A stretch of 64,000 bases of DNA from Tillus elongatus (taxonomy: Eukaryota > Arthropoda > Insecta > Coleoptera > Cleridae), in the NCBI GenBank assembly GCA_964006375.1, contig OZ023266.1, forward strand, positions 65,784,946 to 65,848,945, read 5' to 3'. Each line of letters opens with the position of its first letter. The stretch's first letter is position 1. Below, piece by piece: positions 16,749 through 27,269 of this stretch. The notes beneath the pieces were generated by a model that was not told where the DNA came from, ran no database searches, and saw nothing but the letters and a program-made list of their open reading frames with translations. The position numbers and the translations under genes are program-made.

Positions 16749-17060
16749 TCGTTTAACTCTCCTGGTTCTCCAACATGTTCGAATAATTTTAGGTTCTCTT
16801 TATCTACGTGGTAATTATTATCCCAAATATGTAGTCACGCATCTATGTTTGCGTGTCTTAGTTTAGCTAAATGTTCTTTAAGTCTAATTTTAAGAGATCC
16901 TTTAGTTTGCATAATATTTAAAACATATTTCATGAATCCCCGACATTTTAGCGATACTATCTTGTGGATTACCTAGCAATTTTTTCCTTTTTTTTTCTAT
17001 TTAAGAAAAGAAATAATTTGGGTATATTAAGAGCAGGATTCGAAAGTGGTAGTTGTATAA
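16749..17060 (-). pseudogene. Penelope-type GIY-YIG endonuclease relic
   Basis: On the minus strand a frame reads KGSLKIRLKEHLAKLRHANI and, after one stop, [20 protein letters not shown]. The pattern of a basic KxRxxEH helix followed by NxHxVDxxNxK resembles the second half of the GIY-YIG nuclease domain at the C-terminus of Penelope-like retroelements. The GIY motif itself is not clear here. The fragment ends at the (TA)n array. A second fragment with the same tail pattern ([16 protein letters not shown]) is at 44900-45074, and a clearer domain is at 47208-47580. Family assignment is by motif only. Confidence 0.45.
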
Positions 17061-17756
17061 ATCTCCGTGTGGGGGGCTACTGTATCATTACTTGAATATT
17101 TTTAAACTATTAGCATGGCTCAGAACCATAAGAGGCAACGTGCTTAGTCAATAGGTATTAACTCAAATGCCTAGTAACAAAGGTTTAAAGAATGAGAGAG
17201 CAATTTACATTGTGTGTATCCTAGGTTGCTAGGTGACGCATACATTACTTAGCAAGGGGAGCCGCAACTTCGTGACCCATATTAGTACAGGCAATAGAGG
17301 AGCCCGTTACTCTTGTCCATAATGCACTAAACTACATGAGTTTCTTTTTTGATAGATAGGTTCAGAATTACGTACTAAATGTAAAAACACAAAATCCTTA
17401 CAAATTAGGAGGGTGGAAGTGCCGCCATTTTGAGAAAAACCGTTTCGACCTATATCTCGGTAACCGTGCACTTTAGGCTAAAAATGGTAGGGACCTTTGT
17501 TGTAGATAATTGCATTTCTCATCTTTTTTGTTAATTTTTTTTTGTATCACTCACCGTTTACAACTTATACGACTATTAGCATTCATTTATTGACCTTTTT
17601 ACCTATATATTTGTTAATAATTGTTTAAAAAATAAATTTCAATCGACAAATTTCCTATAATGTTTACTTAAAACTTTTTTTCTAAAATCAATATTTTCGA
17701 AGTTATAAGGCGTTAAATGTTGCACTTTTCAATCGACAAGTTTTTCTAGAAATATT

Positions 17757-18210
17757 TTAGTAAAATGAAGGACAATGACGATTGAAGCTAAGACTTCAGG
17801 CTTTGTAAAACATTATTCTTGAGACATCTTCTTTCCATAGCTTATATTAGTGTCAGGTTCTTTGCGTAAATGTTGCCAATTTTGACGTTTTAGATCGCAA
17901 CTTTGACGTTTTGAGGAAAACCCCAATTTATTTTTCTTTAAATGCCTATAACTTTTTTGTCTTTGAACCTACAGACCTAAGTTTTATTAAGTAATTTACC
18001 TATAATGACGTAAAATAGTGTACCAAATTTAGTTGCCCTTACTTTGTTATTTCCGGAGATATGATTTTTTTTCGAAAAGAAACACAACATTTTCCAGGAA
18101 AAGCTGGGCCGATTTTTTTGGCTAACGAACTTATCCAAGCCACTTACAAGAGGAAGGTATTCACCAAATTTAATGAAGATCGGCCTATTAGTTTTTAAGT
18201 TATTGGTGTG

Positions 18211-18255
<45 letters not shown>

Positions 18256-18400
18256 AAACTGACCCCGGATCTGAGTTCTAGGGGGCATAATTAGCGCCTA
18301 TTTCAAACATTTTTTTCAAAATTCAAAAGTCGGGGTCTCCTCTAGTGAATTTTTTTAAAGAAAATGCACTGCTAATAATTTTACAAAAAAAAAAGTTTTA
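17757..18400 (+). repeat. Repeat A, partial copy inside the foldback element
   Basis: Shares AAAATGAAGGACAATGACG, ATTTCCGGAGATATGA, CTAACGAACTTATCCA, the (TA)n site, ACTGACCCC and AGTGAATTTTTTTAAAGAA with the copies at 32394-33680 and 34564-35815. Confidence 0.8.
18215..18252. repeat. Short (TA)n array in repeat A
   Basis: The shortest array in the window, at the standard repeat A site after TTGGTGTGATACA. Confidence 0.95.
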
Positions 18401-18666
18401 AGTAGAAGTTCTAGAAAATGTGTCGATTGAAAAGTTAAGTTATGAGCATTTTATTTTTTAAACAATTATTAACAAAGATATAGGTAAAAAAGTCAATAAA
18501 TCAATGCTAATAGTCGTATAAGTTGTAAACGGTGAGTGATACAACAACAAAATATTAACAAAAAAGATGAAAAATAAAGTTATCTACAATAAAGGTCATT
18601 ACCATTTTTGGTCTAAAGTGCACGGTTACGGAGATATAGGTCGAACCGGTTTTTCTCAAAATGGCG

Positions 18667-18923
18667 GCCCTCCTAATTTGTAAGGATTTTGTGTTTTTAC
18701 ATTCAGTACGTAATTCTGAACCTATCTATAAAAAAAACTCCTGTAGTTTAATGCAGAAACAAATTCTTTATTGCCTGTACTACATTCCTTTTTTTTCCGC
18801 CCTCCTAATTTGTAAGGATTTTGTGTTTTTACATTCAGTACGTAATTCTGAACCTATCTATAAAAAAAACTCCTGTAGTTTAATGCAGAAACAAATTCTT
18901 TATTGCCTGTACTACATTCCTTT
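18667..18923 (+). repeat. 132-bp tandem duplication
   Basis: Two nearly identical copies (18667-18798 and 18799-18923) of the outer right arm of the foldback element, each starting GCCCTCCTAATTTG and ending TACTACATTCCTTT. No difference was seen over about 120 bases, so the duplication is recent. A 101-codon frame across it (18661-18966) shows the repeat as a protein repeat and is probably not a gene. Confidence 0.9.
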
Positions 18924-18985
18924 ACCGGTTTACAAGGATCCATATTATAATATTATCACTGCATAAACTTGTTTTAATTCTACAG

Positions 18986-19072
18986 CGCGAACGACAAATT
19001 CGACTAGCCATTGCTTCAAGTCTGACGGTAAGAGGAATCAATCAAATACGACGACGCATGTGGCGGGATATG
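18986..19072 (+). other. Possible short exon or frame end (weak)
   Basis: TTTTAATTCTACAG at 18972-18985 looks like a splice acceptor. The frame that follows, beginning RERQIRLAIASSLT, is rich in basic residues and stays open to a TAA at about 19070. A donor-like ACG/GTAAGA lies at 19027/19028. No domain recognised; could be chance. Confidence 0.15.
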
Positions 19073-19235
19073 TAACCTTCCGTTACATACTGTTTAGTAT
19101 CCCGTAGTTAAATAAGTATTATAATGCTCGTAAATTTTAGTTAGTGTTACTAAGGCGTCCATACACAAGTTATTAAATTAATAAATTAGAAAAACCTAAA
19201 ACAAATGTTATAAATATTACATTTCCCTATTCCAG

Positions 19236-19368
19236 TTCATAAAGAGATGGATTAACTGCAAACAATACCCTTCCTCCCACCCTTACGTCGACATAAATTT
19301 TAGACGAGGTTGTACTCTAGATTTTGCTAGAATAAGCATTTTATTTGACGAAGACATAATTAAGATTG
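19236..19368 (+). other. Possible internal exon, 133 bp (weak)
   Basis: The segment is bounded by an acceptor-like TTTCCCTATTCCAG and a donor-like ATTG/GTAAGT, and one frame is fully open for 44 codons, including SHPYVDINFRRGCTLDFARI. The other two frames carry early stops. That is unusual in this AT-rich stretch. I do not recognise the protein, and no partner exon is linked. It could be a host exon in a huge intron-rich gene, an element exon, or chance. Confidence 0.25.
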
Positions 19369-19799
19369 GTAAGTATATTGTAACAGGCATCTTTTTTATT
19401 TTATTTCTTTTTATTGTGTCGTAGATAATATCCACAATTTAAAAAGTTTTGCACTGATATTTATTCCAGAAAGTGTTACACTATAAAGTAGCATAGCTAA
19501 AAAAGCGATTAATGTATACTAAAGGTTGCCTATGTAAACACAATAACTCTCTAAAAGATTAAATTCCTCGACCTGACTTGACCGTTTTTGGCACTGATGC
19601 AATCAATACTTCAGGAGATGATTAAAAACCAACCTGATTGGCATAACTATTCTAATATTTTTTAGCTGCTTCTTTTTAATTTTTGACACAAAAATACATT
19701 CCTTATTAAAGTTGGTGAGAAAAATGTTAGATCTTGGTCCGACCGTAGGAAATTTGGATAGTTTGTTGTTCTTATCACATAATGGTTAGTCAAAATAAA

Positions 19800-19878
19800 T
19801 GTTACATGGATAAGGCCGGAATCTAAACCGGACCGCCAGTCTAACAGGCAGACACACCGCCACTGGACCATCGACGCT
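19800..19878 (-). repeat. tRNA-like head, SINE or tRNA pseudogene
   Basis: The minus strand reads GATGGTCCAGTGGCGG (box A-like) and, 30 bases on, GGTTTAGATTCCGGCC (box B-like), with potential acceptor-end pairing lost. Box B departs from GGTTCGANNCC, so it is not a functional tRNA gene. It may head a SINE running to about 19620; no target duplication seen. Confidence 0.45.
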
Positions 19879-21114
19879 ATGCGATAATTGTTTGTTTAGC
19901 GGAATTTAAATAAACGGCAGCTGCGTCAGGAAATTTTATAGAACTACCTAGATCGGAAAGTAAATCTAAGTGGCTAAGTAGCAAATTGCAGAATTGATTG
20001 ACTTATTTCGCCGACCGCTAAAAAATATTCGAGTGTAGACTCTTTCGGTCTTAGATAACATTAAAATGTCACTAATAGCATGTAGTTTCTGTTCATTATT
20101 TCTATAGTAAAACAGAAAAACAATTTGAATGGCCTAGTTTCGATAATGTATATAAATGATTCTTGTTTTTAAGTTTAATAATAAAAAAAAACTGCGTTGA
20201 AATGATTTCCAAAGAAACGCGTGAACCGATTTTATTTACAATATTTATTTCATTCTTTTGATCTTATATCTCATATGAGACTTATTTGTGTATCAAAATG
20301 AAATACGTTTTGTCATTGCTTTAAATTTTTACTGCGCCATCTTTTATAAAATATCTAAACTACGGGGGGGGGGGCGACACGCCCTAATTTCAACAGATAT
20401 ATTGACTAATCAATTAACTAATGTCATATATTAAATTTCAGTTTGATTTTCGTTTTTATTTGGACGCCAAAACACCAGAAGTTTAAGAAACGTATTCTTG
20501 GATACCTAGTCTAGGCAATGAGTGATTTTGAGCAGATTCTGGGACCAAAAATTGTAAAATCATAGTTTGACAAAAACGTTGTATTTTCTTTACAAAAGCA
20601 ATATTTCCTTAAAAACTACTTTATTCCATTCCCTAAACATTAATATTTCTATTATATACTATATTTTTCGCCTAAAGCTTTAATTGAGAGTGCTAATCAA
20701 GCTACAAATATAGTGTATTTTAACATTTTATTAAACCGCCCTCTTAAGAACGTAACTGAAAATAACGGATTCACTGCTTGCCTAGTGAATTGTCGAGTGT
20801 GTAGTAGATGAATTAATTAACAAACAGAAAACAATGAAAATGTTAGCGGAATCAACGACTTTTAGAACACAAAAAGCGGAAAAAACTTTGTTTGCGTACC
20901 ATTTGCACCGCAAATCTCGAAAGGTCTAGATAGCATTTTAAAGAAAGCCAATTTGCAACCAAGATTTTCAACCAACAAAAAAAAACTTAAAAAAATTTGC
21001 TAGGTAACACAAAAGACAAGGATAGTGTCGCTAAAATGTCGGAAACCTACGAAATAAGTTGTAAAGATTGTGACAATACGTCGGGAAACTTGAAAGATCT
21101 ATTGAAATTAGATT
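19879..21114. other. AT-rich, nothing recognised
   Basis: Unrecognised non-coding DNA containing a run of ten G at about 20365-20374. Confidence 0.5.
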
Positions 21115-22149
21115 TAAAGAACATTTGGCACAACTAATATACGGTAATATTGATATATCATGCATATATTTCCTCTCTTAAACTCTATTTCCATTTCTTT
21201 CATGTCACACCTAACATTACTCATCTGTGCTGAGTGATCTGATAATGACGATGCAATCGCCTCATTTTCATACTCTGCCATGTCACTCAATATATTATCA
21301 ATCAAAGTGGCCGACGTTTTCATTATTCTTGTTGGGCTTGTGATGGTTGCCTTTATTGCATAAGATGTTAGGAAATCTAACATAATTTTTAGATTTAGAG
21401 ATTCTTTGGTTTTAAGGTTTATATTAAAACCTTCACTAATTACCAAATTGTGTTTTTTGTACTTGCGCCTTATATCATGTAATATTTCTTCTAAAAGCTC
21501 AAACAATTTGATAATGTCTTCTATTTGTGGTCTGTAGATATTTAGTATGATGAGTTTTGGCCATTATAGTTTCACACCAAAGTCATTTCCTTAATTTTTT
21601 GTTCCAAGTCCTGAAGTTTAGAAACCCTAACAGTATTTGTTAGTGGGATACAAGAGCCCCCATGTAATCTTTCCGATCTTGAAAAAAACACGCCGAGAGA
21701 TTATACCCATCGATATGAATTAAATTTTCACAATTTTGTTTTTTCCCGGGTTCTGAGAAAGCTAGAGCATGAATGCTGTTTTTCATTGTTTCAAGAAATA
21801 CCTCAATGTCACCCAATTTGTTGTAGATTCCCTGAATATTTTAATGCAATACAATTAAAATTATTTGTTTGTATTACTTCTCTGAAGTTTTTAAAGCAAC
21901 TAGATCCGCGCACGTGGATGAAAATTTATAAAATGTTTTACAATGATATTTAACGGCCAAAAGTTTTCGTCGTATATATTTTGTTTATCTGTGTCATTGA
22001 CACCTAACTTAAATGCTTATATCTCTTTGCTTCTGATATTTAATCTTTCGCGTAGAATCGGTTTGATATTGTTTTCAACCAGATAAGTAGTTACATCCTC
22101 TGCTGTAGTATTTTTTCCAGATTTGAAACAAAAATCCAATTTCTTTTAT
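21115..22149 (-). pseudogene. LINE ORF1 C-terminus and endonuclease domain, decayed
   Basis: Read on the minus strand from 22149: an ORF1-like tail (TTAEDVTTYLVENNIKPILR, then WPLNIIVKHFINFHPRA) gives way to an endonuclease domain. The 130-codon frame at 21506-21114 holds LLDFLTSYAIKATITSPTRI-like text, ATLIDNI and SSLSDHSAQ, the C-terminal motifs of LINE apurinic-type endonucleases. Its N-terminal half (21540-21900) is recognisable only through frameshifts, e.g. LSACFFQDRKDYMG. Reverse transcriptase is missing. The same LINE continues at 23834-24356; the hammerhead composite has split it. Confidence 0.7.
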
Positions 22150-22161
22150 CTACTCTCGTTA
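22150..22161 (+). repeat. 12-bp target duplication, left copy
   Basis: CTACTCTCGTTA, identical to 23822-23833, on the two sides of the hammerhead composite. Confidence 0.85.
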
Positions 22162-22181
22162 TGTAAGGCTAGATGCATTCT

Positions 22182-22252
22182 CACAACAATTAGAACCGTA
22201 GACCGGTTTCGCTTTAATTAGAGCTCATCGGTACGGCATACTAATTGCTGTA
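22182..22252 (-). ncRNA. Hammerhead ribozyme, probably inactive
   Basis: GAAA, the ACCGGUC cleavage region and both parts of stem I (CCGUA/UACGG and the 12-bp outer stem) are kept. The core box reads CCGAUGA (U4 to C), and stem II has one mismatch (GCUCUAAUUAAAGC). The core change should cripple it. Confidence 0.75.
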
Positions 22253-22491
22253 AAAATACACCTATAAAGTAATACGGCTATAGCAGCCAGCCTCTCAACA
22301 CTAAGTGAGTGGTGAACGTGTCGCCACCAAGTTGCGAAACCAAGTAGTATGTTGTCACGCCAGCTCCAAATAACACAAAGTGTTCAAAAAAATAGACTGT
22401 ATACAACCAATTAACAATTTTAGTAAATTGTCAGCCCTGGTCCATTTCTACCCTGATATAGGGACAAAGTATGTAAGGCTAGATGCATTCT

Positions 22492-22562
22492 CACAACAAT
22501 TAGAACAGTAGACCGGTTTCGCTCCAATTAGAGCTCATCAGTACGGCATACTAATTTCTGTG
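22492..22562 (-). ncRNA. Hammerhead ribozyme, core intact
   Basis: Minus strand: CUGAUGA, stem II GCUCUAAUUGGAGC, GAAA, stem III ACC/GGU and a GUC site predicted to be cut between 22511 and 22510. The inner stem I is CCGUA against UACUG, with one mismatch, and the outer stem has one mismatch. It may retain activity. Confidence 0.8.
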
Positions 22563-22863
22563 AAAATACACCTATAAAATAATACGGCTATAGTAGCCAA
22601 CCTCTCAACAATAAGTGAGTGGTGAACGTGTCGCCACCTAGTTGCGGAATCAAGTAGTATGTTGTCACGCCAGCTCCAAATAACACAAAGTGTTAAAAAA
22701 ATAGAGACTGTATACAACAAACTAACAATTTTAGTAAATTGTCAGCCCTGGCCCATTTCTACAACATACTACTTGGTTCCGCAACTAAGTGGCGACACGT
22801 TCACCACTCACTTAGTGTTGAGAGGCTGGCTACCGTAGCCGTATTATTTTATAAGTGTATTTT

Positions 22864-22934
22864 CACAGCAATTAATATGCCGTACTGATGAGCTGTAATT
22901 AGAGCGAAACCGGTCTACGGTTCTAATTGTTGTG
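22864..22934 (+). ncRNA. Type I hammerhead ribozyme, best copy
   Basis: A self-cleaving RNA. Elements in order: outer stem I strand (22864-22875), a UAUG internal loop, inner stem I CCGUA, CUGAUGA at 22885-22891, stem II GCUGUAAUUAGAGC (one G-G mismatch), GAAA, a minimal stem III ACCGGU, the GUC triplet cut between 22915 and 22916, inner stem I UACGG, UU, and the outer stem CUAAUUGUUGUG. The outer stem pairs over 11 of 12 positions. The near-loopless stem III is the feature of Penelope and satellite hammerheads, which tend to fold as dimers. It lies in a tandem unit, so cleavage of a multimer would release monomers of about 310 nt. Confidence 0.88.
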
Positions 22935-23165
22935 AAAATGCGTCTAGCCTTACATACTTTGTCCTTATATTAGGGTAGAAATGGGCCAGGGCTGACAATT
23001 TACTAAAATTGTTAGTTGGTTGTATACAGTCTCTATTTTTTAACACTTTGTGTTATTTGGAGCTGGCGTTACAACATACTACCCTGTTCCGCAGCTAGGT
23101 GGCGGCACGTTCACCACTCACTTAGTGTTGAGAGGCTGGCTACTATATCCGTATTACTTTATAGT

Positions 23166-23176
23166 ACTGATGAGCT
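23166..23176 (+). repeat. 11-bp target duplication of the nested LINE, left copy
   Basis: ACTGATGAGCT, repeated exactly at 23578-23588. It is the core box of a fourth hammerhead, now cut in two. Upstream, about 27 bases of the unit (outer stem I) are also deleted. Confidence 0.85.
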
Positions 23177-23577
23177 AATGGTTTGTCTGAAACAGTCAGA
23201 TTCACTATGATCTGGAAATGCGTGAGTTTATAACTCAACTATCCACAACCCAGTTCGCAAAAGCCGCTTCTCACCCAAATGCTCTTCTCCGTAGTGCCAC
23301 CGACTACGACGAGCAACTTCCACGCAAGCATAAGCGTCCAAAGCTTATACTTACCCGCTAACGCCCCAGCGGCAAAAACAGAATGGAAACATTCATACCC
23401 TAAAAAGTCATTGTGTGTAATTCTTTCCGACGGAGGTATGGACTAAGGTTAGGTACTCCCAGGGAGGGGGTTTTAGTGAGTACAATCTCACAGTACCTCG
23501 ATATCCCACGGAACCTACGGGGCCGTGAATGGGGTCTGCATGAGCATTTCGCCCTCCTGCATCCAAAAAAAAAAAAA
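23177..23577 (+). mobile_element. 5'-truncated LINE with poly(A), nested in a ribozyme
   Basis: A 401-base insert ending in 14 A (23565-23578). Its start encodes a LINE C-terminal tail (MREFITQLSTTQFAKAASHP, then DEQLPRKHKRPKLILTR), reminiscent of jockey-type elements. The 3' untranslated region follows, with GGGAGGGGGTTTTAGTGAG. The 11-bp duplication of the ribozyme core proves insertion by target-primed reverse transcription, later than the composite itself. Confidence 0.8.
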
Positions 23578-23638
23578 ACTGATGAGCTCTAATTAGGGCG
23601 AAACCGGTCTACGGTTCTGATTGTTGTGAGAATGCATC
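23578..23638 (+). ncRNA. 3' part of a LINE-interrupted hammerhead
   Basis: CUGAUGA, stem II (GCUCUAAUUAGGGC), GAAA, ACCGGUC and UACGG all follow the poly(A) of the nested LINE. The 5' strand of stem I was lost, so it cannot fold as a normal type I ribozyme. Confidence 0.75.
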
Positions 23639-23821
23639 TAGCCTTACATACTTTGTCCTTATATTAGGGTAAATATGGGCCAGGGCTGACAATTTACTAA
23701 AATTGTTAGTTGGTTGTATACAGTATCTATTTTTTATTTTAACACTGTGTTATTTGGAGGCATGACAACATACTACTTGGTTCCGCAACTAGGTGGTGAC
23801 ACGTTCACCACTCACTTAGTG

Positions 23822-23833
23822 CTACTCTCGTTA
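23822..23833 (+). repeat. 12-bp target duplication, right copy
   Basis: CTACTCTCGTTA, matching 22150-22161 exactly. Confidence 0.85.
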
Positions 23834-24356
23834 ATTTAGTTCCAACCTTATTTATTGCCTCTAATAAATTTCTCTTTTTTTTAACTTGTTTTGGCCTCAA
23901 GCAAAGCTCTTTTAGCCACGGCCACTCCAGGTCAACAACTAGTGCTACAGCTCCCTACTATAATATGATGTTTTACAATAAAAATAAAAAAGGATTCTCT
24001 ATGCTATGAATTTCTCTTATTTTTAGGAATTGTAAAATCATCTGACACATTATCATATTTCTGCGTCAGACTATTTACCTTTGTGTTTACATTTTTATCT
24101 TCGAGGACTGTTTGCTTATTTACCTTTGCATCTCCACCATGTGCCTTACCAGCGACACCTCTGTTCCAGATTTGTTTGCATTAACTGCTGTACTTGCCGT
24201 GACAGGTTTTGATATTGTTGTTCTCTGAATTTCACCAGAAGACTTTTGTACTTCAATTACTCGACATACGATAAATTGTGCATATTTATAAAAATCTAGA
24301 AACACGTCAATTGTGTATTTAAAAATGACACCCTGAAACTTGACTTCTACATTCAA
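23834..24356 (-). pseudogene. LINE ORF1 N-terminal part, decayed
   Basis: Continuation of the LINE at 21115-22149 on the other side of the hammerhead composite. At the join the minus strand reads LTRVDKRNWIFVSNL across the single retained duplication, a typical LINE ORF1 phrase, which restores continuity. The 78-codon frame at 24356-24120 (MNVEVKFQGVIFKYTIDVFL and onward) may be part of it; further stops lie between. Confidence 0.5.
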
Positions 24357-24609
24357 CCCCCTCTAGTGACAATTGCAACTCCCAAATTTTTAAATAGACA
24401 ACAGGGGACTGTAATACCTCATTTAAAATATATCTTCATTCTCTATTCAGAAATGATGTGGGTTTAAAATTTATTGTATAAATTAAGAGTAAAAAAAAAT
24501 AAATTCATCTGACGAACTTTGGTACAACAAACTAGAAAATTAATAACTCATTGCGATTCATTCTTCATTATAAGAAAAAATTAAAACTCATCAATCTTAA
24601 TATTTAAAA

Positions 24610-24612
<3 letters not shown>

Positions 24613-24691
<79 letters not shown>
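24613..24691. repeat. (TA)n array
   Basis: Left border of the deletion derivative at 24692-25190. Confidence 0.98.
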
Positions 24692-25905
<1,214 letters not shown>

Positions 25906-26269
25906 AGCGATATTGTTTGGGTGTAAATGGTGTTTTTATGGTGATGGTTTCTCTTATGTGTAGTTATTAAATCTAAATACGTTTTTCAGCTTTTATACTG
26001 CAGTTTTAAGCATCAAAAATACAATTACTTACCAAAAAATCCGAAAACCCAGTAAGAGTCTATAATTGCAATAAAATTGCAATACTACCCTGTATTGTCT
26101 CTGATAAGAAATGATAACAATATGGACAACAAATTTTAACACTTTTTAAATTTTGTTTTCTTTACATTTGCGTTGCCTTCAGTTTGAATCAATATTTCGT
26201 AGCGATCTGTACTCAATTTATTAGGTCATTAAGTCAGTGATTTAACTAGGCGCCGTTTACAAAACAATT
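25906..26269. other. AT-rich, nothing recognised
   Basis: May include the 5' flank of the transposase relic; no inverted end identified. Confidence 0.45.
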
Positions 26270-27241
26270 ATAGTTATTTAATTGAATTTGAAAGGGGGCG
26301 CATTGTTGATATGCGAGAAGCCGGGTTTTCATTCAAACAAATTTCGGACCGCATAGGACGCAGTATGTCAACACTGTTACATTGTTCGTCCATGTGTCCT
26401 GAAAAAGCAATCCATGTCCGTCGTCGTGGATCCGGACAACTTCGAGCAACTTCAGCACGGAAAGATCGGCATTTGAGGATTGCGGCTTTACAAGATAGGA
26501 TTTCCACAAAACGGTCGATTGGAAATGCTTGGGTCGGAGCTTTACAACAAAGAGTGTCTATGGCAACGATATATCGCAGATTCCGTGCTTTTAGCCTTCG
26601 TTTGTATAGACTATTTTTATGTCTCCCACTGACACCGGTGCTGGGCTTGAGCGGTGTAACGACAGACCAAATTGCGATGGCAAATTAATTCTGTTGTGTT
26701 CTCTGTCGAGTCTCGATTCTGTCTTTGGGTCGCCGTTTGTAAGAAGAGTAAGACAATTATGTAAAGAACGCAGAAATTTATAATTTGCTGTGGAACAGCA
26801 TACGTACGGTGGGTGATGGTATGGGGTGCGGTCGCATACCGTATCTGGTCCCGTCTCATCCTTATTGACAGAAATTTAAATGTACATGATTACATACAAA
26901 ACGTGCTGCATCCTGGGCACTGCCATACCTACGAGGGTTAATTCAACCCCTTTCCCATAAGACAACGCACGTCCTCATACCGCAAGGGTTACCACAAACT
27001 TCCTACAATAAAATAACGCGACCCTGCGTTCACGGCCTTCTCGCTACCCATACCTATCACCAATTGATCATATAATTGGCAATCCACTGGGTAATTTACC
27101 CCAACCACTAAATTGCCTAGCTGACCTCACAGAATTCAAGAAGCTTAGGCTGACATTCCTCAGGATACATCATTTAATTTCAAGCATGCCACGAAGAGTT
27201 ATAGAATGCATAGGAGACCGCGGCAGACCCACTCATTGTTA
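26270..27241 (+). pseudogene. Tc1-like transposase relic
   Basis: Frames on the + strand follow a Tc1-like transposase from start to end: MREAGFSFKQISDRIGRSMS (first helix-turn-helix), SMATIYRRFRAFSLR (second), VMVWGAVAYRIWSRLILIDR (core), an eroded second catalytic block reading FLQ-stop-NNATLRSRPS, SPIDHIIGN in place of SPIEHIWD, and the C-terminal SMPRRVIECIGDRGRPTHC ending at TAA 27241. Several frameshifts and stops disrupt it. This is a different subfamily from the DD41D copies; its third residue context (SPID) is altered. Inverted ends not identified. Confidence 0.85.
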
Positions 27242-27269
27242 ATAAAATTTGTTACTTTTAAATATTTTA

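Larger units (their letters stand above)
17283..18782. mobile_element. Foldback-type element with about 380-bp inverted arms
   Basis: The left arm from 17283 (TAGTACAGGCAATA) matches the reverse complement of the right arm ending at 18782. Matching words include CAAAATCCTTACAAATTAGG, CACCGTTTACAACTTATACG and the region near the inner ends (AATCGACA). The arms are clearly diverged from one another. The interior (about 17757-18404) is a copy of the repeat A right portion with its (TA)n array. No transposase frame is present. The right arm's outer 132 bases are duplicated in tandem. Confidence 0.65.
22162..23821. mobile_element. Hammerhead-ribozyme retroelement composite (Penelope/retrozyme-like)
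   Basis: A non-coding insertion of about 310-bp units: two in minus orientation (22162-22470 and 22471-22762), then plus units from 22762, 23071 and a partial one from 23765. The inversion point at about 22762 has TAC in common. Each full unit holds one hammerhead ribozyme about 120 bases in. The whole is flanked by the perfect 12-bp duplication CTACTCTCGTTA, so it integrated through a retrotransposition-like event into a LINE. Known relatives by layout are the terminal repeats of Penelope-like elements and retrozymes, both of which carry such ribozymes. No protein is encoded; frames inside (22538-22720, 23016-23210) are shadows. Without the nested LINE it is about 1.25 kb. Confidence 0.85.

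Noticed and set aside
20365..20374. Run of ten G as a possible G-quadruplex or telomeric signal
   Set aside because: A single G run with no neighbouring G tracts cannot make an intramolecular quadruplex and is not telomeric repeat.
22538..23210. Two similar 60-64 codon frames in opposite orientation (MLYTVSIFLTLCVIW and MVVYSLYFLTLCVIW)
   Set aside because: Both are the same non-coding stretch of the hammerhead unit translated from inverted copies; similarity reflects the repeat, not a protein family.
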